DNA of 11,216 nt from Pseudobutyrivibrio sp. (GTDB lineage Bacteria > Bacillota_A > Clostridia > Lachnospirales > Lachnospiraceae). A program made the position numbers and the translations under genes. The stretch's first letter is position 1, and each line of letters starts with the position of its first letter. Positions 1-6,965 of the stretch are shown in pieces. Below the pieces are notes generated by a model. That model did not search any database. It was not told where the DNA came from and saw only the letters and a program-made list of their open reading frames with translations. The stretch lies in the NCBI GenBank assembly GCA_024691465.1, contig JAILNO010000202.1:1-11216 (forward strand), read 5' to 3'.

Positions 1-1389
1 GCTGTACTCAACCATCTCATCAGCCATATCTGTATCACGGATACGAGACTCAGCTGCTTCTGTATTCTCAACTACGTTATCAAGGTTTGCGATAGAGTGC
101 TCTAATCTGTTCTGGATAGCACCAAGTTCTGCTCTCTGAGCAGATACTCTCTGGATAGCATCTGCAATTGCATCGATTGCGTATGTTGCATTCTTACCAG
201 TTGCATCAGATACGTTGATACCAGCAATACCGATTGACTTAGCATTCATAGCTTCAAGAGTAACATTGATCTTGTTAGTCATAGCTGCGTCAGCACCTAC
301 GTGAAGGTTAAGTGTAAGAGCATTCTGGATGTTTACATAACCCTTATCAAGAGTGAAGCTATAGTTAACTGTTGTATACTTCTTGCCTTCAACTGTTTTA
401 GTAACAGAAGCGCTTGACCATGTATACTTACCAGCTGCGTTAACTGCCATATTAGCAGGTCCATCTGTTGCACCGATTGATGAAGCTGCCTTGAGCTCGA
501 TTGCTACCATATTATAAGCTGCTGTAGCCTTAATAAGTGTAACATTAGCATCATCGATACCAGTTGTAGAATTGTATGAAGTAGAGAATCTAGTTACTTC
601 ATTACCATTGTACTTAACAGTAGATCCCTTTGTGATAAGCTTTGAAAGGTATCCGTTAGTAATCTTTGCATTAGCGATATCTGTACCGATATCTTTGTCA
701 TTGATTGTATATGTCTTGCCATCGATAGAGATTGTATCACCAGCGATAAGTGACCATGAACCAGTTGACTCTGTGTAATATGCTGTAAGATGAAGAGCCT
801 CTGCTACTTCCTTATTGCTATCTGCACCGATTGTGTACTGTGTACCACCGATTGTATATCTCTCACCTGCTTCAAGTGACTCCATGGTGAAGGTTGCCTT
901 GGTAGTATTCTGGATTAATGTACCATCCAAACCTGCATCATGAGCGTTGATATACATTCTTCTAAGTCCTACATCACCCTTAAGAAGGTATGTCTCGTTG
1001 AACTTTGTTGTAGAAGCGATACGATCGATTTCCTGTGTAAGCTGATCAATTTCGTTTTGGATATCACCACGATCTGATTCAGAGTTAGTTCCGTTAGCTG
1101 CCTGTACTGCTAACTCGTTCATTCTCTGAAGCATGTCATGAACTTCTGTGAGGGCACCTTCAGCTGTCTGTACTGAAGAAACGCCGTCAGAAGCGTTTGT
1201 AGAAGCCTGGCCTAAACCACGGATCTGCTTTCTCATCTTCTCAGAAATAGAAAGTCCTGCTGCGTCATCAGCTGCTCTATTAATTCTGTAACCAGATGAA
1301 AGCTTCTCTGTGCTCTTTGACTGTCCGCTTGATGTAATGTTCAATGTTCTCGAAGCATTAGCTGCCTGCATGTTGTGTTGTACTACCAT
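1..1389 (-). CDS. hag: Flagellin, filament subunit (3' end cut by window edge)
   Basis: Main filament protein, exported by the flagellar type III system and polymerised outside the cell. The frame is open for 463 codons from ATG 1389 to base 1 without a stop; about 30 C-terminal residues are expected beyond the edge. The N-terminal D0/D1 region (about 1-140) starts MVVQHNMQAANASRT and carries LSSGYRINRAADDAAGLSIS (30-49) and QRMNELAVQAANGTNS (88-103). The C-terminal D1/D0 region begins near 405, with QRAELGAIQNRLEH at 418-431 and RIRDTDMADEMVEYS at 449-463. Residues about 145-400 are a Thr/Gly/Ala-rich variable insert, probably the surface D2/D3 domains. The start is set by GGAGGA (1397-1402) seven bases upstream and by the family N-terminus; an in-frame ATG at 1404 would put that ribosome site inside the gene. 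It is monocistronic on the 5' side, with its own sigma-28 promoter. Family assignment is firm; the symbol hag (equivalent to fliC/flaA) is a convention. Confidence 0.97.
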   Translation of the reverse strand, partial: MVVQHNMQAANASRTLNITSSGQSKSTEKLSSGYRINRAADDAAGLSISEKMRKQIRGLGQASTNASDGVSSVQTAEGALTEVHDMLQRMNELAVQAANGTNSESDRGDIQNEIDQLTQEIDRIASTTKFNETYLLKGDVGLRRMYINAHDAGLDGTLIQNTTKATFTMESLEAGERYTIGGTQYTIGADSNKEVAEALHLTAYYTESTGSWSLIAGDTISIDGKTYTINDKDIGTDIANAKITNGYLSKLITKGSTVKYNGNEVTRFSTSYNSTTGIDDANVTLIKATAAYNMVAIELKAASSIGATDGPANMAVNAAGKYTWSSASVTKTVEGKKYTTVNYSFTLDKGYVNIQNALTLNLHVGADAAMTNKINVTLEAMNAKSIGIAGINVSDATGKNATYAIDAIADAIQRVSAQRAELGAIQNRLEHSIANLDNVVENTEAAESRIRDTDMADEMVEYS

Positions 1390-1404
1390 AATTAATTCCT
1401 CCAT

Positions 1405-1421
1405 GAGATTCTGCCAAATCC
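1405..1421. repeat. 17-bp repeat, copy 1 (flagellin leader)
   Basis: In the flagellin mRNA this copy reads GGATTTGGCAGAATCTC. It ends two bases before the Shine-Dalgarno GGAGGA and includes one of the leader GGA motifs. The identical sequence recurs at 7525-7541. Confidence 0.8.
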
Positions 1422-1449
1422 ATTTAGCATTTAAATCCGTTTTTGTGAT

Positions 1450-1472
1450 AGCCCAACATCCGTGTCTGGCCT
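1450..1472 (-). promoter_or_regulatory. Candidate CsrA-binding hairpin in flagellin leader
   Basis: In the mRNA sense, AGGCCA pairs with TGGGCT (one G-G mismatch). After a bulged G, ACA pairs with TGT, leaving CGGA as a tetraloop. The loop sequence ACACGGATGT differs from the CsrA consensus tail ACARGGAUGU only at the R position. A GGA in a small hairpin loop is the preferred CsrA target. It lies about 60 nt upstream of the start codon, a suitable distance for one CsrA dimer to bridge to the GGA in the ribosome site. Confidence 0.6.
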
Positions 1473-1510
1473 GGTTATTTAATTTTATAATTTGAAATTC
1501 GAATTCGATT

Positions 1511-1533
1511 TGTAAGGGGGTTTGTTCCTTACA
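1511..1533 (-). promoter_or_regulatory. 5'-terminal hairpin of the flagellin mRNA
   Basis: TGTAAGG and CCTTACA form a perfect 7-bp stem around a 9-nt loop. Its outer edge coincides with the transcription start expected from the sigma-28 -10 box (1540-1547), so the message would begin with a hairpin. Such 5' stems protect mRNAs from RppH/RNase J or RNase E type decay. The stabiliser role is inferred from position only. Confidence 0.5.
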
Positions 1534-1539
1534 CCTTAT

Positions 1540-1566
1540 TTATCGAGTGTGTGAGGAAAAACTTTA
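1540..1566 (-). promoter_or_regulatory. Sigma-28 (SigD/FliA) promoter of flagellin
   Basis: On the minus strand TAAA (1563-1566) is followed by a 15-nt spacer and CTCGATAA (1540-1547). This matches the sigma-28 consensus TAAA-N15-GCCGATAA, with two mismatches in the first two bases of the -10 box. It sits between the upstream terminator and the flagellin leader, so flagellin is its own transcription unit expressed late in flagellar assembly. Confidence 0.88.
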
Positions 1567-1621
1567 CCCCTTTTTGAAAAAAATTTTTATTTTATTTCAT
1601 TTTGTATATAATTTGCACAAT

Positions 1622-1671
1622 ATAAAAAAGTCGCTAAACCCTTGATTTTACTGGGTTTAAGCGACTTTACT
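1622..1671 (-). terminator. Intrinsic terminator after the flaG-fliD-fliS operon
   Basis: AAACCC/GGGTTT plus AGTCGCT/AGCGACT form a 13-bp stem with one bulged A and an 11-nt loop (1642-1652). On the minus strand the stem is followed by CTTTTTTATA, a good U-tract. It lies about 70 nt past the stop of the FliT/FlgN-like gene and insulates the flagellin promoter. A weaker T-rich tail on plus (TTTACTTTTT) makes two-way action possible. Confidence 0.88.
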
Positions 1672-1740
1672 TTTTCATTAAAAAATGTAACAATTTTTTC
1701 TAAATATTTCTGTTAAATAGGCAAATTAACTGTCAAATCT

Positions 1741-2223
1741 CTATTTCTTCTTGTCTAAAAATGCTGGATCTGCAGTGGTTCTAGGCGCCATCATGCTCTT
1801 ATAATATGAGCTGATTACATCGTTACTTTTCTTAATCTCACGTGCCTCTTTCCTAATATTAGAGAATCTAGTCTTAGCGTATTCTTTGTTCCTATACTCG
1901 CTTGCCTCCACATCAGCTGTGAGATCTGAGATACGCTTAATTAAATCCTGCATAAGCTTAATCTCATCTGCATATGTAGCTCTATCTTCATCAAGTATAG
2001 CCTTCACTCTGTTAAATAGCTGCTCGAATCCCTCATCCAACATGACTATCCTATCTATGAGCTCTGACTTGAGGTTGATATTCTTCTCTAAATCATCTGG
2101 AGTAGAATTAGGATCCTGTAGTATGGCAGCCTGTTCCTTATTTCTAATAAGAAGAACTCTTAGTACATCCACCTTTTTCTCAAGTGATTCCCTAAGCATT
2201 ATTATGTAATCCATATTCTGCAT
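1741..2223 (-). CDS. FliT/FlgN-like flagellar export chaperone (putative)
   Basis: A 160-residue, strongly charged, almost entirely helical protein with no signal peptide or membrane segment. Heptad-like runs span about 5-130, including KSELIDRIVMLDEGFEQLFNRV at residues 52-73. That segment resembles the central helix of the FlgN/FliT chaperone families, which bind late export substrates (FlgK/FlgL or FliD) in the cytoplasm. The C-terminus is basic (ends LDKKK). Its position right after fliS matches where fliT sits in many flagellar operons, and that context is the main reason for this call. Start ATG 2223 has GGAGGG about five bases upstream; an ATG three codons later is possible. It is separated from fliS by 77 nt with a stable hairpin, so its expression may be lower than that of fliS. 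It ends in TAG. FlgN and FliT cannot be told apart from sequence alone. Confidence 0.65.
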   Translation of the reverse strand: MQNMDYIIMLRESLEKKVDVLRVLLIRNKEQAAILQDPNSTPDDLEKNINLKSELIDRIVMLDEGFEQLFNRVKAILDEDRATYADEIKLMQDLIKRISDLTADVEASEYRNKEYAKTRFSNIRKEAREIKKSNDVISSYYKSMMAPRTTADPAFLDKKK

Positions 2224-2270
2224 ATATTCCCTCCATCAATCTCATGCAATCTCTACTATTATAATATAAG

Positions 2271-2297
2271 AAGAGCTCCTCTAATTGAGGAGCTCTT
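2271..2297 (-). terminator. Terminator-like hairpin between fliS and the chaperone gene
   Basis: AAGAGCTCCTC and GAGGAGCTCTT form a perfect 11-bp stem around a 5-nt loop, starting just after the fliS stop codon. The tail on the minus strand is CTTATATTATAATAG, T-rich but without a clean U-run. It is therefore likely a partial terminator or an mRNA 3'-end protector rather than a full stop. Confidence 0.55.
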
Positions 2298-2300
2298 AGA

Positions 2301-2711
2301 TTAACCTGCTATATTGGACTCACCGTTGACCTTCTTGCCATTAGCAGTGAGCTTCATTACATCCTTCCAAGTGTCACGCATGGTTCTCAAGTGCTTAAGC
2401 ACTTCCTCCAGCTGTGATGCCTCCTTGGTAATCATGGCTTGTCTCAAGCAGCTCCTAAGATAAGTATACACTGCCTGAAAATCCTTTGCCACTGGATATT
2501 TCTCATCAAGAGTAAGTTCAAACTCCTCGATGATTCTATCCGTCTTTCGGATATTAATATGGGCTTTCTCAATATCATTATTCTCACATGCTACAATCGC
2601 TATATTACAGAACTTGATAGCTCCTTCATAAAGCATAAGAGTTAGCTCCGCTGGGCTAGCTGTAAGTATCCTGTTCTTAGCATAAGCATCGTATCCGTTC
2701 ATTGGTGTCAT
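2301..2711 (-). CDS. fliS: FliS, flagellin export chaperone
   Basis: FliS binds the disordered C-terminal D0 segment of flagellin in the cytoplasm, prevents early polymerisation and delivers it to the export gate. The 136-residue product matches the usual length (about 125-140). It shows the family signature GYDAYAKNRILTASPAELTLMLYEGAIKF (residues 6-34) with the conserved Tyr/Leu-rich helix, and the later helical core with TDRIIEEFELTLD. It lies 45 nt after fliD. The start at 2711 has GGGGGCGG upstream; a second in-frame ATG three codons later (MNGYDAY) is also close to the family start. In firmicutes FliS also links to FliW-flagellin balance because both bind flagellin. Stop codon is TAA. 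Confidence 0.95.
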   Translation of the reverse strand: MTPMNGYDAYAKNRILTASPAELTLMLYEGAIKFCNIAIVACENNDIEKAHINIRKTDRIIEEFELTLDEKYPVAKDFQAVYTYLRSCLRQAMITKEASQLEEVLKHLRTMRDTWKDVMKLTANGKKVNGESNIAG

Positions 2712-2756
2712 AGTACCGCCCCCTTAAATCCTTTTATTTGAGTAAACACTTACTTA

Positions 2757-4565
2757 TCAGCCTCCTAGCATTGATGAAAGTGATGATGAATTGCTCTGCA
2801 ACTGAGCCAGGGCTGACTCCATTGCAGCGAATTTCTTATAGTAAGCATCTTCCATATCTTCTATTCTAGTAGTCCAGGTCTTAATAAGTGATGTGTAGTC
2901 AGAATACTCTGAAGCCATTTCCTTATCATTGTATACGGTATATACAGACTTAACCGCACTAGACTTCATCTTAGTATCCAGCTCATTGTATAATCCGCTA
3001 GTCATCTGCTTCATAAACTCGATGACACTATCTGGATCTTCAGCAAGAGCTGCAAGCAACTCATCTTCATTACCTGAAGTGTATGAATCCTCAGAATCTC
3101 CGTCGATGTGATAAGCATAGTTCTCATTAGCTTCCGCATTGAGTGTTCCGAGAGTATGTACACCAAATGATGACCAAGAGTATGTCTTACCATTTATCTC
3201 ATAAGTAGCCATCATTGAATTAGTCATAGTAGAAATAAGACCACTTAAAGTAGTATCTCTACGAAGTAAGGAATCCTTAATCTTCTGTTCCCACTTCTCA
3301 ATCTCAGTCTCAGACATCTCTGCCTTCTCATCATCTGTAAGTGGCTCATAATCCTTAGCTGAATCAGCATTGTAAAGAGACTGCATCTCGTTAATCAAGC
3401 TATTATAGCTAGAAAGGAAATCCTTAATCTTATCATAGATACCAGAAGTATCTGTACTAGTAGTAATGGTCATCTCACTAGTGGTTGTAGCAAGGGCCTG
3501 AATCGTAAGACCATTAACTGTAAGTGAATTGCTATCTGATGTAAAAGTCGCGCCATTTAATATGAAAGTAGCATCTTCACCATTAACTCGATTGGCTCTA
3601 GCATCAGAGCTGATATCTAATCTAGCTGCTCCGTCTACTTTCTTGTACATCTTATCAGCAAATGAAGCAATATCTGTAATTGCCAACCAATCACTGGCAG
3701 ACTCAACACTATAATACGATTTAGCATAAGATGCAATATCAGAATATGTACTAAGTACAGAACTTAATGCATCATTTGTCATGGTGCCTTCCTTATTAGA
3801 AAGATACGCTTGATAAATTGCATTGACGCCCTCTGTAATATACTCCTTAGTAGATGTAGCATCATACTTGTTACTAGAATCATACTTAGCAAGTGATGCC
3901 ATAGCTGTGTATGATGATGCATCAGTTGATGTCACAAGGCCCAATGCTGACAGTGCTTCGAATCCTCCTGCATCACCTGCAGAAAGTGTGAAGTCTCCAT
4001 CCGCACCAGAGGATGTGGCACTGATAAATATTCTGTGATTATTCTCATCAAATGAAGCAGATACTCCTGCATTATTAAGTTCGTCAACGAACTCACTAAT
4101 GGTCATATCCTTATTAACTGTAAAGCTAGTAGTCTTACCGTTAGCTGTTACGTCAATAGTTCCTTTTTCGTCTTTGAAAGAATATCCTGCGTTAGTTAAA
4201 GAACTATCAGCTGTAATTGACTCTGATAATTCTCCACCTGTAAGATATCCTGTCTTAGCTAAGTTGCTAATCTTAAGTGTCTGTGTTCCATTAACTGCAG
4301 TACCACTGGCTGTAACATTAGCCTTAGTACTATCTGAAACAGTAACCTTCTTCAAGGCATAATTCGAAGAGTAACGCATGTTACCCACACTGGTATAGAG
4401 ACTATAAACTTTGCTATTCAGCGTCTTCCACGCATCCTGCTTCCATGAAAGCTTAGTCTGCGCCTTGACGTACTTGTCTTTCTTATAGCTGTAGGCTGAT
4501 ACTAACGACTCTACAATCGCCTCTGTATCAAGGCCTGATGCCAAACCCGAAAGTCTAATAGGCAT
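2757..4565 (-). CDS. fliD: FliD, filament cap protein (HAP2)
   Basis: FliD forms the cap at the filament tip that folds incoming flagellin. The N-terminal FliD domain is seen in MPIRLSGLASGLDTEAIVES (residues 1-20), followed by helix KYVKAQTKLSWKQDAWKTLN. The C-terminal FliD domain covers roughly 370-600, with the typical late helical stretch around YTSLIKTWTTRIEDMEDAYY and an SSSLSSMLGG end. At 602 residues it is longer than enteric or Bacillus FliD (about 470-500), the excess being Ser/Thr/Ala-rich middle sequence, likely extra surface domains. The start is certain: the Shine-Dalgarno AGGAGG overlaps the TAG stop of flaG (TAGGAGG), giving an 11-nt gap and likely translational coupling. It ends in TGA. 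It shares the sigma-28 promoter and CsrA-type leader at 5011-5132. Confidence 0.96.
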   Translation of the reverse strand: MPIRLSGLASGLDTEAIVESLVSAYSYKKDKYVKAQTKLSWKQDAWKTLNSKVYSLYTSVGNMRYSSNYALKKVTVSDSTKANVTASGTAVNGTQTLKISNLAKTGYLTGGELSESITADSSLTNAGYSFKDEKGTIDVTANGKTTSFTVNKDMTISEFVDELNNAGVSASFDENNHRIFISATSSGADGDFTLSAGDAGGFEALSALGLVTSTDASSYTAMASLAKYDSSNKYDATSTKEYITEGVNAIYQAYLSNKEGTMTNDALSSVLSTYSDIASYAKSYYSVESASDWLAITDIASFADKMYKKVDGAARLDISSDARANRVNGEDATFILNGATFTSDSNSLTVNGLTIQALATTTSEMTITTSTDTSGIYDKIKDFLSSYNSLINEMQSLYNADSAKDYEPLTDDEKAEMSETEIEKWEQKIKDSLLRRDTTLSGLISTMTNSMMATYEINGKTYSWSSFGVHTLGTLNAEANENYAYHIDGDSEDSYTSGNEDELLAALAEDPDSVIEFMKQMTSGLYNELDTKMKSSAVKSVYTVYNDKEMASEYSDYTSLIKTWTTRIEDMEDAYYKKFAAMESALAQLQSNSSSLSSMLGG

Positions 4566-4576
4566 AGCATTACCTC

Positions 4577-5005
4577 CTATCGCTTCTCGTCAACCATAAT
4601 TCCCGCTAGCTCCCATGCCTTAGCAATGAGATCTAGTGTCTCTTCTGCTGGGAATTCTTTTATGACTTCCTTGGTGTCCTTGTCCACCATCTTAATCATT
4701 ACACGGTTGGTCCCCTCATGAATTCCAAACACTGCTTCTGCATTTCCTTTTGCAGAATTAATCTTCTCTACAGCTTCTCTAAGTGAAGATGTAGTCTGTG
4801 AGGAAGTACTCTTCTCAGCACCATCCACTGCCGCGTCTGCATTGAGGGCTCTATTATTAGAATCGCTCGAGCGGATTTCCTTAGCCGCTGTTGCGAAATC
4901 AACTGTTGCACTCTCGCTTTTTACATTACTAGCTGGCGCCGTCTTAACTGAACTTCCTTGTCCCTGGTAGCTGCTTGCTGCGCTACTTACTTCGCCTATA
5001 TTCAT
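4577..5005 (-). CDS. flaG: FlaG family flagellar protein
   Basis: A 142-residue protein whose C-terminal half (about 88-142) fits the FlaG domain: AVFGIHEGTNRVMIKMVD, then DTKEVIKEFPAEETLDLIAKAW and a VDEKR ending. The N-terminal 70 residues are low-complexity Ser/Ala/Asn, as is common in this family. FlaG is encoded beside fliD in many bacteria and influences filament length; its biochemical action is poorly known. It is the first gene of the flaG-fliD-fliS unit. AGGAGG (5011-5016) lies five bases before the ATG. The stop TAG is shared with the fliD ribosome site. The leader carries candidate CsrA sites, so this gene would be the entry point for repression of the whole cap operon. Confidence 0.92.
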   Translation of the reverse strand: MNIGEVSSAASSYQGQGSSVKTAPASNVKSESATVDFATAAKEIRSSDSNNRALNADAAVDGAEKSTSSQTTSSLREAVEKINSAKGNAEAVFGIHEGTNRVMIKMVDKDTKEVIKEFPAEETLDLIAKAWELAGIMVDEKR

Positions 5006-5010
5006 CTTTT

Positions 5011-5028
5011 CCTCCTAACATCCTATCC
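5011..5028 (-). promoter_or_regulatory. Ribosome site of flaG with adjoining GGA motifs
   Basis: In mRNA order the segment reads GGATAGGATGTTAGGAGG: two GGAT motifs, the second within AGGATGT (7 of 7 with the CsrA consensus tail), directly before the Shine-Dalgarno AGGAGG. A CsrA dimer anchored at the perfect site 5064-5075 could reach one of these and block ribosome binding. A TGAAG/CTTCA hairpin (5027-5050, 8 bp with one bulge) separates the two regions. Regulation is inferred. Confidence 0.5.
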
Positions 5029-5062
5029 AATGAAGTCCCATTCTTCATGGCATCGGACACAA

Positions 5063-5075
5063 TACATCCTTGTAC
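5063..5075 (-). promoter_or_regulatory. Perfect CsrA consensus site in flaG-fliD leader
   Basis: The mRNA contains GTACAAGGATGT (5064-5075), which matches the published CsrA/RsmA SELEX consensus RUACARGGAUGU at all 12 positions. TACA and TGTA pair to place AGGA in a tetraloop, the ideal CsrA presentation. It is about 60 nt upstream of the flaG start and about 30 nt downstream of the predicted transcription start. The match is visible in the sequence; binding is inferred. Confidence 0.7.
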
Positions 5076-5105
5076 GTATGGGAAATTTCTAGTCTTCTAA
5101 TTGAT

Positions 5106-5132
5106 TTATCGGACGTTCTTATTGAAACTTTA
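5106..5132 (-). promoter_or_regulatory. Sigma-28 promoter of flaG-fliD-fliS
   Basis: On the minus strand TAAA (5129-5132), a 15-nt spacer, then TCCGATAA (5106-5113). Only the first base of the -10 box differs from TAAA-N15-GCCGATAA. The start would fall near 5099, giving a leader of about 95 nt. Together with the flagellin promoter this puts both units in the late, sigma-28 class. Confidence 0.92.
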
Positions 5133-5151
5133 TACCATTATCATAAAAAGA

Positions 5152-5183
5152 TTCACACTTTTATTTGTGAAACTTTTGTGAAA
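5152..5183 (+). promoter_or_regulatory. TTGTGAAA repeats upstream of chemoreceptor gene
   Basis: Two copies of TTGTGAAA (5165-5172 and 5176-5183) lie exactly 11 bp apart, one helical turn. A third, inverted half-site TTCACA (5152-5157) faces the first copy across 8 bp. They lie about 45-75 bp upstream of the start expected from the -10 box at 5217-5222, where activators usually bind. No particular regulator is recognised. Confidence 0.45.
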
Positions 5184-5216
5184 AGCAATTTTAAGTGTGT
5201 ATTAGACGTTAAAATT

Positions 5217-5222
5217 TATAAT
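5217..5222 (+). promoter_or_regulatory. Probable -10 box of the chemoreceptor gene
   Basis: A perfect TATAAT lies 27 bp before the ATG, in an AT-rich stretch. No convincing -35 element lies 16-18 bp upstream (AGTGTG at 17 bp), and no sigma-28 promoter was found on this strand. An activator-dependent promoter using the upstream TTGTGAAA repeats is one reading. Confidence 0.4.
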
Positions 5223-5249
5223 ATATAACACATTCCAGGAGGAAAGTCT

Positions 5250-6965
5250 ATGATTGAACGAAAGGGAAAGTTAGTTGGAAAAGTGGTTCTCATCTCTGTC
5301 ATCTGTGCCGCTATAGTAGCTTCCTGTGTTGCCATAATTGGTATATACGAATTGCGAACTACTTATATGGGCATGACCGAAGAAGAACTACACGTATCTG
5401 CCACTCAAGCCGAGAGCGAATTCTCAATGATGTGGGACGGCGATTGGGCGTACGATGACGCAGTCCTCACCAAAGGTGGCGAACCAGTATACGATGAGTA
5501 TATTGAAACAATTGAAAAGCTTAAATCCGAGACCAACTTAGAATACACAATATTCTACGGTGACACCCGCGCAGTTACCTCCATTAAGTCTCAAGACACC
5601 GGCGAATATGTGGTAGGAACCACAGCTTCTGCTGCTGTAGTTGATCAGGTAATAGGCAAGAGTCAGGATATGTACAGCACCAACCTCAACATAGAGGGTG
5701 GCAAATACTACGGCTATTACACACCTATTTATAATACAGATGGTTCCACAGTCGGTATGATGTTCGTAGGACGAGAGAGTTCAGATATCCTTAGGTCCAT
5801 CAATAGAGTTATTATGACCATGGTTACTGTTCTCTTAATAGGAGTTGTTCTCCTAATTATCTTAGGTATGTTAGGAGCTTCTGCTGCAGGCAAAACCATG
5901 AAGAGAGTAGCCGATGGTGTATCCATCCTTGCTAGCGGAGATCTTACATACCATATGCCTGATGAACTGATTGTAAGGAAGGATGAGATAGGTATTATCT
6001 CTGATGCAATACAGAACTTAGGAGAAAAGTTACGAGAAGTCTTAGGTACAGCTAGAGGCCTCTCTGGCAATGTAAGCGATTCAGGTGAAGAGTTATCCCT
6101 TAACGCTCAAAACGCATCTAGTGCCTCTAGCCAGGTTACTGATGCTGTAGATGATATCTCAAAGGGCGCTGTATCTCAGGCTGAATCCGTTCAGGACTCC
6201 GTTAACAATGTAAGTGATATCGGCGTAGATATAGAGAATATCTCTTCTAATGTAGTCACTCTCATGGACTATGCTAAGGAGATGAATGAAGCCTGTGTTA
6301 CTTCCATGAAGACACTCGACCAATTGCTCCAGCAGAATCAGGGCGTAGTGGATTCCATGGCTGAAATTGATTCCGATATTAGAAATACCAATGAGGCTGT
6401 TAACAACATATCCACTTCCACACAGCTCATTACAGATATCGCCTCTCAGACTAACCTACTAGCTCTCAATGCATCCATAGAGGCTGCTAGAGCTGGTGAA
6501 GCGGGCAAGGGATTCGCTGTAGTTGCTGAGGAGATTGGTAAGCTGGCTGACCAGAGTGGTGAAACCGCCAGTGAGATTAATGATATAGTAGCTAAACTTA
6601 CTCAGGAATCAGAGAAATCAGTGGCTACTATAGCTCGCCTTAATGATGAATTAGCTGAGCAATCTAAGCAGCTGGATGATACCCAGCAGGAGATGAAACA
6701 CATGGAGCGTGGTGTTAATTCTGTTACTGAAAGCGCCGCTCATATTTCAGCTAAGATCGATGAGCTTCAGACTGCTAAGAATAATCTCATGGATTTAATT
6801 GGAGATCTATCTGCTATATCTCAGGAGAACGCCGCTTCCACTGAGGAGACTAATGCTTCCATGGAAGAACTCAACGCAACCTTTGAAGTTATTAACCAGA
6901 GTGCTGAGGATCTCAAGCATCTTGCAATAGAATTAGATAAAGAAATTAGTTTCTTTAAACTATAA
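5250..6965 (+). CDS. Methyl-accepting chemotaxis protein, single-Cache sensor
   Basis: Transmembrane chemoreceptor of 571 residues that would relay ligand binding to CheA/CheW. TM1 covers about 11-33. An extracellular sensor of about 150 residues (35-185), with [19 protein letters not shown] and [21 protein letters not shown], fits the single-Cache fold found in many clostridial receptors. TM2 is about 188-212, followed by a HAMP domain (about 212-265) with GDLTYHMPD. The cytoplasmic coiled coil holds the highly conserved CheA/CheW-binding tip at 397-436 ([20 protein letters not shown], then [18 protein letters not shown]). A likely methylation segment, [15 protein letters not shown], lies near the C-terminus. 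There is no C-terminal CheR-docking pentapeptide. Start: AGGAGG (5237-5242) seven bases before ATG 5250. It is a single-gene unit, divergent from flaG and convergent with the small membrane protein gene. The ligand cannot be read from sequence. Confidence 0.95.
   Translation: MIERKGKLVGKVVLISVICAAIVASCVAIIGIYELRTTYMGMTEEELHVSATQAESEFSMMWDGDWAYDDAVLTKGGEPVYDEYIETIEKLKSETNLEYTIFYGDTRAVTSIKSQDTGEYVVGTTASAAVVDQVIGKSQDMYSTNLNIEGGKYYGYYTPIYNTDGSTVGMMFVGRESSDILRSINRVIMTMVTVLLIGVVLLIILGMLGASAAGKTMKRVADGVSILASGDLTYHMPDELIVRKDEIGIISDAIQNLGEKLREVLGTARGLSGNVSDSGEELSLNAQNASSASSQVTDAVDDISKGAVSQAESVQDSVNNVSDIGVDIENISSNVVTLMDYAKEMNEACVTSMKTLDQLLQQNQGVVDSMAEIDSDIRNTNEAVNNISTSTQLITDIASQTNLLALNASIEAARAGEAGKGFAVVAEEIGKLADQSGETASEINDIVAKLTQESEKSVATIARLNDELAEQSKQLDDTQQEMKHMERGVNSVTESAAHISAKIDELQTAKNNLMDLIGDLSAISQENAASTEETNASMEELNATFEVINQSAEDLKHLAIELDKEISFFKL

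Larger units (their letters stand above)
1390..1533 (-). promoter_or_regulatory. Flagellin mRNA leader with CsrA-type GGA motifs
   Basis: This is the roughly 140-nt untranslated leader between the predicted transcription start (near 1533) and the flagellin ATG. Reading the mRNA 5' to 3', GGA motifs occur in the 5' hairpin (about 1526-1528), in a hairpin loop (1459-1461), at 1436-1438, at 1419-1421, and twice in the Shine-Dalgarno GGAGGA (1397-1402). In Bacillus subtilis, CsrA represses flagellin translation by binding an upstream site and one over the ribosome site, and FliW relieves this. The same layout is visible here, and fliW and csrA are 6 kb away. CsrA control of this leader is inferred, not shown. 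An AT-rich near-palindrome around GAATTC (about 1495-1511) lies between the two hairpins. Confidence 0.65.

Noticed and set aside
1402..1404. Earlier in-frame ATG for flagellin (adds MEELI)
   Set aside because: It would place the clear GGAGGA ribosome site inside the gene and has no good Shine-Dalgarno of its own; the family N-terminus is MVVQHNMQA from 1389.
1731..1736. Perfect TTGACA on minus just after the chaperone stop, possible sigma-A promoter for flagellin
   Set aside because: No -10 box at 16-18 bp (ACAGAA), and the strong terminator at 1622-1671 lies downstream of it.
5729..6070. Minus-strand open frame inside the chemoreceptor gene
   Set aside because: The receptor frame encodes recognisable Cache, HAMP and signalling domains; the reverse frame shows no family features.
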